Shown piece after piece: positions 13,801 through 28,800 of a stretch of DNA of 64,000 bases. The stretch's first letter is position 1. The number at the start of each line of letters is the position of its first letter. The translations under genes and the position numbers were made by a program. The stretch comes from Penelope pileata (Eukaryota > Chordata > Aves > Galliformes > Cracidae), in the NCBI GenBank assembly GCA_013396635.1, contig WBMW01005650.1, positions 582,616 to 646,615 on the forward strand. The letters are read 5' to 3'. The notes under the pieces are model-generated. The model ran no database searches, was not told where the DNA came from, and was given only the letters and a program-made list of their open reading frames with translations.

Positions 13801-16800
13801 GCTGCTGATGATTGATGACTAATTTGGGGTGAAAAGTCCTGCATCAGGATTTTTCCACACAAGATCCTAAATTCTCCGCTCTGGCACTAATTCTCTTTGA
13901 AGAAAGCCACTCAATAAGCAGATTTCAGGGAGAACTGATCAAGCAAAAGGAAACTGGAATGCTGGCTGAATAGTTATTTGTTGTATCCGTAACGAGCAGT
14001 AAAAGTCGGAGGGGGGAGGCAAGGAGGGAGGAACAGAAACGCTCTGGGATGACTGGGAAATGCACAAGCTTTTATTTATCGACTCTGTTTACTTTAAAAT
14101 GCATCCAACTGGAAGGCTAGGTGCAGACATAAAAATTAAAATAGAAAACATCCTGGGCCAGGCTCTTGGGGGATGCAAATTAGCATGGGAGTTCCCATGG
14201 CTTCCAGCAAAACCCGCCACATTTACACCACCTGCATTCAGTTGCTCTCAGTTAAATGAAATAAAGTCAGCTCCACCTCTGCAGTCGATTTTGCAAGGGA
14301 AGAGAGGAAGGGAGAAAGAGAAGAGGTCTCTGAGGTACCTGTGAGCAAAACCATTTGGGGCACGGTGAGTCTGAGTGAGACCAGAAATGAATGGGAAGCC
14401 AACGAGGGTCAAGGAGCGCAGGTGGGCTCCAGATACGAGCAGTGCTACGAGGCACTGAGCTGTGCTCAGCCTGCTGCTGTTCTTGGGTGGTCCAAAGGTG
14501 TTGCTGTAAACCAAGCTGAGGGCTCGTTGCTGTAAACCAAGCCCTTGCCTCATGGACCTGCCATGGAGTCAAGGGAAGTAAGTTCAGGTGAGGTCACCAC
14601 AAAGAATATGATCATTGAGTGGTAACAATGCATAAAAATTAGCAACAGACCATGAAATTCAGCCTCAGTCTGTAAAAATGCTGGAAATGTGGCAAAAAAA
14701 AAAAAGCACAGTTAATCATCGTGTACTCAAAATGTGATATTGAGGACTTTCTTGAATGTTATTTATATAATATTAATAGAGTTAATCCCATGTTTCCTTA
14801 ATTAACTAATCCCATTCTGGAGCACCTGGACCAGTGGTGGATTTTGGGAGGGCACCAAAAATGCTTCCAAATCCATGGCAGCCTTGGGATATTTGAGTGA
14901 CCGCAGATGGCCATATCTGCAGTGACAACAATGTTTTTCCTCTTCTCAAATGGACAACAGTCTCTGGGCAAACTGGAGGTGCAGAAAAGTTGTTTTCTGC
15001 TGGAACCTGTATTGTAAATCATGGTTTGGTCCCATCTGGGTGTTTCTATCAATTTATAAATACTTTGCTCTTCTCCTAGCAAGGATTTTACACTTCCTGT
15101 GGGTTTCTGGAGAGCTTTTCACAGGGGTCATGTTGTTCTTTTTGGGTTACACACTAACATAGGTGCTAGTGACTGTAAAGTAATGTGATTCAGATATCCA
15201 AATAGCCCTTTCCCAAATGAAGCCCCTCTCTCTAGTTTATCATTAGGAAAAGCAAAGCAGAAGCACCTCAAATTGAACAAAAGATGCAAGAAATAGAATA
15301 TTTTCTTTACAGAAAAAGCTCAAACAAAATTACGGTCAGTGCACATTAGCTCAGTTTTGCCTGCTTAATGCACCTATATGAGCTGAAGATAAGAGCCAGC
15401 CGACCGCGCTTGCAATAATACAGTCACAGAAAAATGCCCCAGTGAACTCTCTCTGAGATAACATCTTCAATAATCTTTCCGGTGTTAAATAAACAGCCAG
15501 TAAGGAAAACAAGAATGGATCCAAATATTCATTTTTCCCTGGCAGTTGTGTTTCTGGGAGTGGAATGGTTCTGGATGGAGGATCCTACATATGGCTTAGT
15601 TAATGGGTCGTGATGTGAGTGAAAACCTTCCTAAAGAGGAATTCAAAAGTGAGGGCTTAAAGAAGAGTCTTTCTTGTCATAATTTATGGGCTGAATGCTT
15701 GCTTAAGGAATGCAAATAATCCTTAACAGACACGACTGCCATTGACGTGTATGAGAGTAGGCATTGCAACAAGAGCTGGCTTTGGTCTGCCAAAAGATAT
15801 TAGAGAAAGGTGGTGGCATATGGTACTGCCTTTAAGGAAAGTATTAGCTGAGGAAGCAAGTCACATTTCTCTAATTGTATTAGTATTGGCCAAACCTGTG
15901 AGTTCTCACCTAGACTTCAATTGGCCAAAATTTTTCTTGAAGTCAGTTGGAATTTGCTTGAATTAGGGGCTCTGTAACAGCTGAAAAATGTCTTCAGGAC
16001 TGAAATCCACTGTCCTTTCTTGTACCAGATGCTCTGATTGAGTGTCAAGAGGCCTCCAGAAGGGAATTTATAGGCACGTGTGGTATATGGGCTTGTGAAG
16101 CTGCACAACCGCTGTGGCTGACAGTGAACAATATTTTCCCTTGCATCTGAACATGATTAGACCCAGAAAAGAAATCAGAACCGTACTTGAAAATGTGAAA
16201 TAGAAGCAAAAATGAGATGGAGACATTTCTGGGTGTGTCAACGCCATTAAGGGCACAAATTCTGTTGTTTCATCTGCATTTCTACTATTTTCCATAAAAC
16301 AACACGTTCATTTATTCTGGTCCCCAGGGGTAAAGTAACTTCCAGGTAGAGAAATAACCTTCATGAAAATTAACCATTGGAGGAGTAATGACAGTAATAC
16401 TTCTCTTTTATGGGCTTTGAGATTTTTAATCTGAACGCGTGAGGTCTGTGATATACTCAGCACCCTCAAAAATTCCCTCTAAGCTGGATCTGAGTTAAGA
16501 TTGCACTCTTTTATGATGGAGCCAAATTGATGGAGCACAGTTTCACCTCCTTCGGGTCACACTACTTATGCCACACCTATGCTTGACCCAAACAGCTGTT
16601 TGATAGCTTATATTTCTGCATGCTTTATACGCTCTGGTTTTTTCTCTTTCCCAATGATTTTTGTTATAAAAACATCAGTGCATGTGTTTTGATTTAAACA
16701 GCTAAACTGCTGGTTTACATTGGTTATTTTAAATGCTTGAGGCTTGTTCAAATACACTGAACTTTTCTTTCCTTGTCTGTGGAAAATTGTAGGAAATTAA

Positions 16801-19800
16801 GAAAATATTCTTACCTTGGACACTTTAAGCTTATATGCATTAAGATTTGGATGTTGATCATGTATGAGTATGTCAGGACATACATAAATGCACGTATATT
16901 TGCACACATGTATGTATGTGTGAATGGAGAAGAGCCTTGAATGCACTTGGAATTTCCTAGCAGTAGGAGAGATAGGCCATGTTTCTAAAGACTTTTATTG
17001 GGATCCTTTTTGGGTCTAAGGTGTGAAAATTGGCAGCTCATTGCATTTTCTGACAGACTGCTGAAGATTGGCTAATTAGAAATCAACTCTGATTCCAACT
17101 CAAACAAGCTGAGGCCACTAAGTCTTCATAGGATGTTTGTCTGAAACATTTCAGTGAGCACTAATATTTTCAGAAAGAACAATATTGTTAATCCATGTTC
17201 ACAAGTCCAATACAGCACTTGTTATAAAGCAAAACTGGTATAAAATTTGTTTTATGTGAGTGATCAGTCTTCAAGATCCTTCCAGCCAGGAAACAGAACC
17301 CAAATCATATGGTCTGTTTGTTATTTATGTAAGTGGTAACACCAATTTAAGTGCAAGAGCTAGCTTTTTAGCAACGTTCTGATGGTTTATTCAGTTTCCC
17401 AGCTGGGGTGATTAAGGTCAAAGGATTTCCCAAAAGTCACAACGTTCGGTGACACATCAGTCCCCATAGAAGCCCCCCACTCTCCATCCCTTGTCACTCA
17501 GCTGGCTCCTCTGTTCTCTAACAAGCTCCACACCGGTGAGGCTGAGGACAGAATTTTGGCCTCGTTTCCTCAACCTTATTAATTTCAAAGCTCTCTTCTA
17601 CTAAATACACACTGCAGGCTTCAGGAGTCCACATCCTGGCCTGAGAGACATGGTAGACAGTGAAATAATTTTCCCTAAAGGCATGGTGGAAGCTTCATAA
17701 CTCAAATCACGCAGAATTGGGTCTGACAAAGCATGGGCGAATACACCGGTGTGAACAGAGCTCCTTTGGCAGAAAGTGTCAGAGCAAAAGGCTTAACATG
17801 CAACGTGCTCTCACGTACCATTACTCACTCTGTAGTCTGCAAACCACTGGTGGTCTTTGAGGCATCAGATGACAGAAATTTCTTTGTTGTGTTTTTCTTT
17901 TTTTGTTTGTTTTTTGTTGTTCTTGCTGTTGTTAAGTACATTTGGAAAATGTAAGGAGACAAAATGTAAGCCCAAAGCACTTAAAATTTAGACTGATTTT
18001 TATCAGGCCCTTGGATTTTATGCCATACAAAAGTAAGGTGGATTGTCGATTGAAAGATGCTGAAAATCACTGTGGCAGTGGATGAAAGTGAAAGCTGGGC
18101 TGAGAGGAGCCTTCTGCTCTTGTTCTGCACTGGGACACTGGGAGCAGTATCCAAGTATTCAGACTGTTGGGTTTGTGTCATTTCTGCTTTCTGTATCTTA
18201 TTGAGGTACTGGGTATAATGCTTCATCCACTTTGGGATCCGAGAGTTCTGCTTTCCTCCCACCACGACTGCTCTAACTCACCTGCCACTTACGTAGCATC
18301 TTATGCCTATGTTTATTGTTGTAAAATCAGGAACATTTTAGTGAGGTTCTCATCCTTCTGCTGTTTTTGAAGACCGGTTAAGATGTGTAAATTGTTTACA
18401 AATGCCTGTTATTGCCATGCTGCCAGAAGGTCTCTTCCAATCACACTGCGTAAACAGCTGGTGCGTCACAGCCCTTTCATGTTATGAAGGATATTGGCTG
18501 TAAAGTTTGAAATGAAACTCTGGATTTGGTGCACAAGGGATGGCTGCTGTGGAAAGCAGGATTATTGCGTAAAAGAGCATTCACAATTCTGTACTACCAG
18601 GGAGCTTTTCTACAAAAAGACAAAATGGTAATTTCATGAATTATGAGGTCTCCCTGAATTCATACTGGCAAAATAGAGGGGATTATTCTAAATCGTTTTA
18701 AAGATGAGACAAGACTTTGGGAAAAAGTAAGGAGGGTAATTCTTTGTCTCTGAAATCAGTTGTTTTTATTCACTCCATGGTGAGATTTAACCCACAGAGA
18801 AAGAAATATCCATTTTTTCCAGTGTGAACAGTTCACCAGAATAATGCCAAAAGAATGGGATCATCCCCCATCCCCTCACATCAGAAGTGTTGGATTCCTT
18901 AGGCTTTGTACACTCTCTGATGATATTAAGGTGTCTATGACTTCATGGTCACCACAGAGTCAAGCTGAGGTGTTCCTGATCTGTGTTCCCAAGATGTGTG
19001 GTCCATACCACGCAGGCTTAAGAGTGCTCTTCATGGTGCAAATGTTAGCCTCAAGCCTGTTTTATTTATTCTGACCATTTAAACCACTATCTGTTTTTGA
19101 ACATGGCCATTTTTTATAGATTGTGGAGATCATTATTTGCACAGTTATCTGTTCTCTCCTTCATTTTCAACTGTTTTTGTTATATACATATGAAGTACTT
19201 TGGATCCAGCAGAGTTCATAGAGTACAAAGACTTGTGCTGCAAAAAAATATTTGCATTTCGCTAGTATTTGAGAGAAAGGTCAATAAAATAAAGCAAGAT
19301 GAGAAATCATGGGGTGAAATGCTGGCCCCACCATAGTCAATGGGAGTTTTGCCATTGTCTTTAATGGGAGCCAGAATTTCACTCGTGTTGCCTCAGATTT
19401 GGAGAATGGCTCCTTTTTGTCCACATATTTCAAGCCTTAGGAGGCAAATGGAATAGAAATAAATCAATATCCCATCAGAAATGCAGATTTCACCTTGTCC
19501 TCTGTGTTTCTGAATCCATAAAACATAAATTTCAGGCAAACTTTGAACTCTGCGTTTGACTTAGATTTTTGTTATTCCTTCGGATTTCAGGAAGGCTGAC
19601 TACTACAGAGGTTGCCTGGATGGGCTCTATAGGTGGAACAACCTGAATGACAGAAATACAGAACGTTCTTATAAGATGAAAGCATCCCTCTTATAGATCC
19701 AGGACCGGACAGGCTGTCTGCTCCACACAGCAACAAAGACTGAAACCGTATTGGCTCGGTGCCTGATACAACACTAAATGCTTCCCTGTGGCTTTCTACT

Positions 19801-22800
19801 CCCAGGGAGAAAGAGCAAGGAAATCAGCAGGGAGACCAGTGGAAGTCATGGTTTGACAACATCAAAGAACAGCTTGGACCCTATCCTTATAGAAAGAAAA
19901 AGGTTGCCAGGATCCCATGAGTTGGCTGACTAATAAGTGAAGTGCTGCCAATGCTCCGATTCAGGGCAGCTTGGGGTGACCCAGTGAGTGATGGCCATTG
20001 CCGGTGGAAGAAGTTAACAGAAAAAGCAGGGAGATAAAGAAAAATAACCAAGCGAATACAGGAATTGGGAACTCATAGGAGCACAGAGGGAGTCGCCTGT
20101 TGAATCAGAAACGTCTGTGTTAGTAGTAAGGTCAACAGTGACTTCTGAGAAGGCATTTGCAGCGCTGGTTACCGCTTCCATCCTCTGACACAGACACAGC
20201 GGTGTGGGGTGCTATTTGTCTTGTCCACACGGATCAGAATAATGGACAACGTGGCAGGGGAAGGAGGAAAATACATCACTGAAAAAGCAGGACGGCCAGA
20301 TGTACACATACACTGGGATTTCACATAAGACACATGGGTCAGCCTCTTCCAGTTATTACAAACGACCTTGTGCTCCTTTATGAAGACCAGATCCCCAGTG
20401 AGGTCTGAGTGACTTGGTTTGCTCATTTGTGCACGAGGAAGCAATTACAGCAAGTCACCCTGCTGCAGGCAAGGGACAGACAGCTGCCTTTGGACAAGGA
20501 AAGCTGTGTGACCGACCATACGTTGGGCGAAGGAGTGCTCAGGCTGTGCAGAAAATGTTTCCTAGTTTTCCTGAGGTGGAAAAATCCACAAAATCAGCCT
20601 AAATGAATTGGATGAAAGTTACTGTAGCCTTGAAGGTTTGCTAACATGGGATGTTCAGGCAAACAAGGTGAGCAGGGTGGCTCTCAGTTTGCTGTACATC
20701 CTTTCTCCTTCCTCAGTACACTGATACGCTCTGTCCCTGCAGCTCCTGGATTTCAGCTCAGGTTGAAGATCACGGCAGGACCCCAAGGCAGCAATGAAGC
20801 CAACATCTAAGGGTGAGGAAGGATTTTACTGGAGGAGCTGTGGCCACAGACATGCACACCGCTGGCACCTGGGTCCTGTCTTTAGCTAGATCATGGGATG
20901 ACCAAAGTGATAGGGATGGAGATCTGCTAACAGCCTCCGTAGACTTTAGAAAAATCTCTTCTCCGTATTTCCATAGGTCTGATTTTTGCCTTTAGCTGTT
21001 TAAATTGCGAGCTCCTCAGAGAGGCTTTGTACAGCACCTATTGCAACAGGACCACGATTTCTTCTGAGGCCTCTGAGCACCGTGGTAGTATAAATAATAA
21101 GAAAGCATTTATCAAAGCATACAAAGGAAACTCTCTGTGCTTTGATTTAAAGCATGTAAAATGAGTCTTGGAAAACATTCCTCCAAAGGAGCAGAGGATT
21201 AATTAGCACTTGCCCAGCCCGTTGTGACCACAGGCGGTGCTGGGAGCTGTGCACACAGCTGTGTTTCCTCCAGGAGCAGCTTTCATTGAGAAAGGACACG
21301 GGCAGGCATCAGACCTTAGAGGACATCAGATCTTAAGCTTTTAACTGGGTTTGCTTTTCTGCAGAAAGAAAAGAACACACAAGGCCCAAGAGAAACTAAA
21401 GGGCACAGACAAAATGGTGTCATGTTTAAAGACATTGGGAAGGAGTAGTTTAACGCCTTTGAGTCTTGCAATGCTCACTACTAAGCTTCGATGTCTTGCT
21501 GCATATTTGAGTAGCAACCTCCTTTAGAAATTTTCAGTCCACAGATTCCCTCCAGGATGGCATCTGAGGGACACAGGGAGACCTCACAGCTGCAGAGAGC
21601 CGTGTTCCCAAGTGCTGTCCAGCCAGAGTTCATCAGTCTTCCTCGCTGAAAGGCTCAAGAGTCGGAGTTTATCGTCTCAGCTGGTTCAAATTGCAGAGCA
21701 CGAGAAGGGAGAATGGTTTTCCAGCTTTTAAGCCAGGATAATTTGTTTGCCTTTTTTTTTTTTAATTGTAAAAAAGGTTTAAATCCATCAAGTCACTCTT
21801 CAGAGTTATAGAGCTGCAATAAATCCTAATCTGTTTGGACTCAGTTTCCGATTAATTTTTTTGCCAAGCACCCTAATAAAAATGGATTAATTTAAAGCTA
21901 TGTGGAGAAAATATATATAGAACTTTACAGCAGCCATTTCTTTAGCTGGACTAAACTTTCTTGGTACGCATGTTTGAATCATTATAATAGCAATAAAAAG
22001 AACAGGTAATTACATTGCCTGTAAAAAGTCATTAGACAGGAATGGAAATTTATAAAACCCCGCAATTAATGTTACATGAGTATATACACATGCATATAAA
22101 CAAATGTAAAAAATGTGAATATAGTAGATGAATACAAGATAGGGAAAGGAGACTGTTCTGGGTTCTAAGAGTTATCTTCTAGTTTTATAAAATTCTAGCA
22201 GCCTTCAGGAGCCTCGTACGTTTCCCCCAAATGCAATTCATGCCGTGCACGAAGCAGAGCCCTGGGCAGGGAGTAATGTGGGGTGCGTGGGGGTGAAGGA
22301 AGGGTGCACCACTGAGATGCAAGGAGCATCCTGCCCTGGGTAGCTTGCTGGACATTGGGTGGGAATGTCCACAGACCCTGGGAGCTGGACAGAGGGGTTA
22401 AAACGAGGAGGGATCACCACATAAAAGCAACCTGCCCTAATTTCTCAACTGATCTTTGTATAACACTGCAAATGCCAAGGCTTGACATTTATTGTCTGCG
22501 GTCCCCATCACTGTCTCGAATCAGGGACAGCAAATAAACACTCCTGGCCTGAAAGACACAGCTGTCTGCAGGGAGCTGAGCGTTCCTCCATGGGAGTATT
22601 TATGAATGTGCTGTGACAAGGAGACAGTGATCGACACAAGGTTAGAAGGCAGAAAAACACCTTATGGTAGCCTAGGAGCAAACCCAGACTGATGCAGGGT
22701 GTTTTAGCACATGTCTGATGCTGAGAAATGAAGTTGTGGCTATAGGGGATGGGGAAAGCAGAACCGGTGTCATTTCTGCACACCCCACTTCCACCTCTCC

Positions 22801-25800
22801 AGGGAAACGTGCTCAGGAAAGATGGGGATATATATTGCAAGGAGAGAAACCGTGGAGAGCAATGGGCTCCTGTCACCTGAGAGCAAACAGGGAGACCTCC
22901 GGCTTTCCCTGCACGTAGGTGGTCTGGGCCAGATTTAATGAATACATGGGAAATGCAAAGAAAAAGGCCAGGGGAGAAAAGCATCCCTCTCTCACTCAGC
23001 CATCACGGCCCAAGAGGATTATTCATGAACTTATACTTTAAAAGCATTGTCAGACCTCGAGGCCAGTTATTGCGTCTTAAAAGGAGCAGCTCGAAAGTTG
23101 AACGTGGGGGTTCATTTACGCGCTCAATTCAAAGAAAATTTCAAAAAAAAAAAGTCAAACTTCAAGAAAAATAATCTCAAACAAGTAAGACTTCCTTGCC
23201 AAATTCATTCAAAGGATTTTTTCCCTCCTATCAGCTGCTCTTGTATCCAAGGACAATGTTATTTTCCCATTTTTGGAAAAGCTTTGGATGGACATTTGTT
23301 TAGAATATCTTATTAGAATTTACTAAAATATTTTCAGCATAAGACCCATGGCGTCAACTCATCTTTCCTCGCTAAACCAATAAGCACGTATTAAGGCACA
23401 ACGCGTTGGGCTTCCTGTTTACATCCGCAGATGGCAAATTGATGCTTGCTCGTTCCTCCTCTGCATTAATCTCTCCTTTTCCCACATAATCCATAAATGA
23501 AGCCCAGATGGAAAGAATTAGCTCAAAATCTCTCCTGCCTCCCCACCAAAAATAATGCTGGAAGAGGGGTTTTGGTAGCACTGATTACACTGCAGAATTG
23601 TGCTGTAATTCTCTGAGTCCTGAAGCGTATTGCTATCTCCCAATCATAAAGGATTCTGCTGCTGGTATGATGTTATAGTCTACATATTATCATTTGTATG
23701 CTATTTCTCTGCTTACAAAACCAGGGATACTAAATGAACCCACTGAAAATTTGAAAATCAAGCAGCTAGAAACTAACAGGCTCTAATCTGAAACCAGTGA
23801 ATCCAGCGAAGAGACTCCCAAACAACAGACATGGGATTAAATTTTCAAAGCAGTCGTAGTTTTGTAGAAACTCCAGAAACAAGATGAAACTTCAAAACTA
23901 GACTCAGTGTAGGTTGTAAGCTCTGACATTGTTTATGTGCTTTTAACAGTGGTCTCACATATGAAAATATGCTCTGCGTTTGGTTTTCAAGGCAAAAACT
24001 TGCCGTGAGATGTCTGTAATGCCTTCTGTTGATAGCTGCTTCAAAAGCTGTGGACAACACAGCCTCATGCCTGAAGCAAATACATTGGGAAGAGAGTCAT
24101 GCCTTCAGCCTCACTCAGAGCAAATCAATGCCAGCAGTGATATTTTCTATTGAACCTTCGTACCAAATTTTCTGTGCCTGTTAGGTCACATCTATGTCAT
24201 AAACAATATTCACCTTACAGGCTTCAGGGCTCTGCCCAGACTTCTTGGTGTACTGTCCCACCTCCTGCTCCACTCAGTCCTCTCCATCTCCAAAAAAGGT
24301 CGTGGGGGGGGACATCCCATAGCGTTTGTTTTATGCAACGGCGATTATGTCATGGCCAATTCCTGATTGTCCTGAGCCTGTGCTTACCTGAAGGTGTTCC
24401 AAAGACAATGAATTTCACCTTGTGCTTAGCATGGGAAAAATTCATCAAAGGGAGTTAAAGAGCTCGCTCAGCCACTCATTCACCTCCTTCTAGTAAAAGC
24501 AAAACCACAGATGAAGCATTTTAATCCGTAATTATTAAACCACTTTGAGGAGTGACACAATGCCAGCGCGCGTGCTGCCGCCTGCCCTGAGCCGCCCATG
24601 GAACACGGCAGCAGCGAGCCCGGCTGCAGGAGCAGGAATCCCAAAAGGCAGAAATTGCTTTGCAGAGAGGGCAGCTCTGAAACCGTGTGCCAGGGGATGA
24701 GGCAACAGGAATATGGGGCAAGAAGTGACCTCCTTGGGGCTGTAGGCCACCATATGCACCTCGAGGTAGGGCATCTTCATGCACCATTTACACAAAAGTC
24801 AGTGGATCTATGGAGAAATGGCACTTCCTTTAACAGCCCATGAACAGGAAAAGCTGGAAGATCAGAATTGTAATGAAAATAGCAAGATTTTAAACAGTTT
24901 TTTTAAAGATATGAGTGATTTGGGGGCTCTCTGAATTTTTTATTTTGTTTTGTCAGCATTGGAACAGGCAGAAATGTTATTCTGATCTGGGAGTTCTTTG
25001 GACTTTTTGTTTAATTTCATCAGCGTCGTAATAGTCAGAAATGTCGTTGTGCTGTTTGAACGTGAGGGTTTTATTTCAAAACATTTTTTTTCTTTTTAAC
25101 TTGAGTAACACCCCCCTTGGTGAGGAAGCTGAGAAATCCACGTTGAAATGAGGAAAACAGATCCACACTGAAACCGAGAATCAAAGTGGGCAAATAAAAA
25201 TGATCAAAAGTACAGAATTATCCCAATGATGAACTGTGATCTTTACTAGAACCCTCAAAAAAGGAGAAAAAGCCTAGAAAATAAAACATCTGTGAGAAAA
25301 TTTGCCAGGAAAATACTCATCTTGTGTTCACTAAGCATCAGGACAGCATCCAGTGGAAGGCTTTCATTATTTTTCATCAGTTCTCATCCACAAATGTTCT
25401 GCGAAAATTTTTAAAAAAAAGGTTAAAAGAAAAGTTATTCAACTTTAGGCTGAGTAGTTCATTGTTGAAGGAAACAGAGTTTCCTCCAAGACTGATAAAT
25501 ACCATAGGCTATTTCAAACAACGGAGCAGTAAATCAAGGAGAAGTGCTGTTACATTATACAATGAAATCAAAGTGATTTGCAGAACCCTAAATGTTTCTT
25601 CATTATCCTTAATCCTCCACCATTAAAGCAATGAGGAACTCTGATAAGGTTTTCAGGCAGTGACAAGGAAACGGGAAACTTATGGGCATTTTTATTTCAA
25701 GCATTTCTCTCCGTGTTTTTGGTTTAAAATACAATGAAATATTGTAAATACTTCTGTGGGGTTATAATAAAAGAAACTGTAAATGAACCTTCAACTGAAG

Positions 25801-28800
25801 GCTTTGTCAAAAGTTGAGAACTGGACAGAGTCACGCTGCTATCCTGGAATTAAAAATGAATATTTTATATCTTAGCGTGCTTTGCACATGGCAACAAACA
25901 CAGAATACTTAAAAAACAGTGGCACATAAAGTATATTTAAGATGGAGATGACTAAAAACTACTTTTTGTAGCCAGTATAGAGAAGACAAGTGAATAATAT
26001 TAGGAGTTATTTTCCTTCAAACATTGACGTTGAGCATTTACAATACAATGCATAATGCAGACATGTTGTGGTAGACTTCTGCCATGTATTGACGTGCACG
26101 TCGTCACTTGTAAAGATATGAAAGCAACTCAGAGCATCAGGCATGGCTTTACTTCCCTTTTTTCATGAAGCTGGCGTTATTTCTCTGGTAGGAGAGGGCA
26201 CTGCTTGCTTTCTGGCTCAGTCTGGGCTGTGCCAAGAGTTGGAGATGCCCATGGCAGCAGACTTCTCTGGTAGATCAGAGCAGGGCTGCAGTGTGTCTGG
26301 CCCGAGCATCCCCTGCGTGCTGCTGAGCTGCAGAGCCTGCACAAGAACACTGCCTGCTATTTCTCTCTGCATCTCAGCAGAAGAAATTCCTTTTTTCTCC
26401 TTCAGTGCCAATCCAGCTCCGTACAAATCCAGAGCGGCGGCGATCAGAGGGCATTTACTTCTGACTGTGCAGCAAAAACGGACCATGGGCAAATCCTGGT
26501 CACTATTACCTGAACCTGGATCGTTTTGACAACCCCATGCTTCCAAATGTGGAGAACACTGCTTTGATTCTTCTGAGCTGGATTAAAGGGAGCACATGCC
26601 AGTGGCCCCGCGCGGCAGCGACAGCGCGGCCATAACTCACTGCTACCAGCGAGCTCCGGCTATTTATTTATCGAGTTCAGCCAACAGACTTCTAAGTGAT
26701 TTAGATGTTCCCCAAGATAAAAACAGTAGAGTAGTCAGGGGTTTTGCAAATCTAGCGTTGCATCAGCAACCGAAAGGGAACAAGAGGGAGGGCAGGGAGG
26801 GGGAAACTTTTGCGTAAATGAGCACGTTCTGGTCTTTTTGCTGACCGACGTTAGCAGAGACCAGCGAGTTTTGCTGCTCTTCAGGCACGTCTCTTGCTGG
26901 TTTTCAGTACAGGAAAGAGACAGTATAGGGAGGAAAGGACAGAGCAACACACAAAATGCCAAATCAAAAGAAAAATAATGAATGGCAAGAATTGAAACAA
27001 GGGAGGCCTTGGGGAGAGGGGAAAAAATTGGTTACTAAAGGGAATAAAACGTCACCCTCAGAGGATGACAGGAATTCCTAACACAAGGGATTTAGCAGTG
27101 AAGGACAGATTCCTTTTTTTTTTTTTATGACTTAAAGGCAAAATATATGTTAACTCTGACGAGCATTTTTGAACTTTGAACTCTCTGACCTTAAAGGCCT
27201 CCAAAGTGAACCTGGGCTGACTCCAAAGAAACGCCAACAAATGGCAGAGCCAGTCCCTTGGTTGGCTTCATCTTTACTTTACAATCAGTCCAAGAAAGGC
27301 CACATTTTGCCCCAGTTTGCACCTTTCCTCCCTCCTCCAGTTTGCCCAGTCTGTGTTTGTGCTGAGCCCAGCAGCCTTCATGTCCAGGTGTGGAACACAC
27401 AGAGCCATTTCACATTAAAGACTTCTAAATCCAGCACAGCTCAAGACTAGAAGAAGCTGGTTTTAGCCACTCTGTCAGCAACTGTTGAGGAATGTCACCC
27501 ACTTTCCCCTATTTTAGCAAGTTTCTGGGAGAAAACACCCTCTCACCAGCTGCAGTGCTGATATTCTCTGTTTCCTGGGTCCAGCACACCAGACCATCCA
27601 CTGTGGTTGATGGATATTTTCTGAGCAGAGCTAGCTTAGAGATATTTGATTAAAAAATGTATGTCATGGGAATGGGGGCTTATCATCCCATAATGAGAAC
27701 AGTAAATACCAGATATCGCCCTTAAACCTGAATGTCTGCAAAGGGCTCAGTGCAAGGAGAGTGAGAGGAAGGTACACGGAGCAAACCTCTCTCCTCTTGC
27801 ACTGAGTTTGCTGGAACATTTCTGCACTGAGAGGAGATTGGTATTTGCATCCTCTCTGGAGCTTTGCTGCTCCCTCCCTACCTGTTCTATGTCCTCATAA
27901 AGTATAAAATAGTGCCATCTACTGACACTGTGTTTCAATACTCTCCCCAAATGGCTCCAGCAATTGCAGGGCGCTCAGTGGGAGACCTCAAAAGCTGATT
28001 TTCTATCCCTTGGTAACTGCACTAACTCTCTAACATGCTGCTTGGATGGTACTAAGGCAGCCATAAACTAAGATTTGAGATGAATGCTAGCTTTTGGTAA
28101 CACCAAAATGGCAGGGTAAAAATGAGAGCAGCCCCAAAGGTAAAAATACCCTTCACGCTGCCACCTTGCTCATAATCCCCACCACCCAAATGCCAACCAC
28201 AAGAGCAAACCAATGCTGCATGTCTGTGCCTAGTGACAGTGAAGAGGGTTTATTTTGAAATACACGTATAGCCCAAGTTTTTAAAGTGCATGAACTGTAT
28301 GGACAGCGTGCACTTTTCTTGGGACAGCCTCAATTTTGGAATAGCTTGCAGAATCTACAGTGTCACATCCCAGAGGGTGTTTTCCCATTTCCCAGCAGAT
28401 TTACCCCAAATCATTCTCTGTACCTCCCACGTGGGTGAGGTGCACCAGCCCTCCCAGGCTGGCTCCTGGAAGCTGCTCAGCCCTCCCCATCCCTGCTCCT
28501 CCATCCTCCCACCCACCTCATTGCAGCAGGCTTTGGCTCCTTGGCCAGAAGTCCCGGCGTGACAAATGAATCTGTGTAACTTTCCATTTACCAGCCTCCT
28601 CAAAGAGGATACGCAAACATGTGATTACAGCACGTTATCAGATACCAGCCCTGGGATTTTTCCCTCTCCTGTTGTTTTTATGATGACGATGAGTTGTTAC
28701 GATCTTTATTTTACAAGGCAGCGCTCGTCGGCTGGGCCGGCGGAGCAGGGTCGCTGATTGCTGTGACATCCCTGCAGGTATAAAGGCTGGTGATTTATGG

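Noticed and set aside
21680..21700. GGTTCAAATTGC as a tRNA B-box
   Set aside because: The last bases do not fit the B-box and no A-box or cloverleaf lies at the right distance.
22508..22984. 158-codon minus-strand frame
   Set aside because: No recognisable domain, no promoter or splice sites, overlaps another open frame on the opposite strand.
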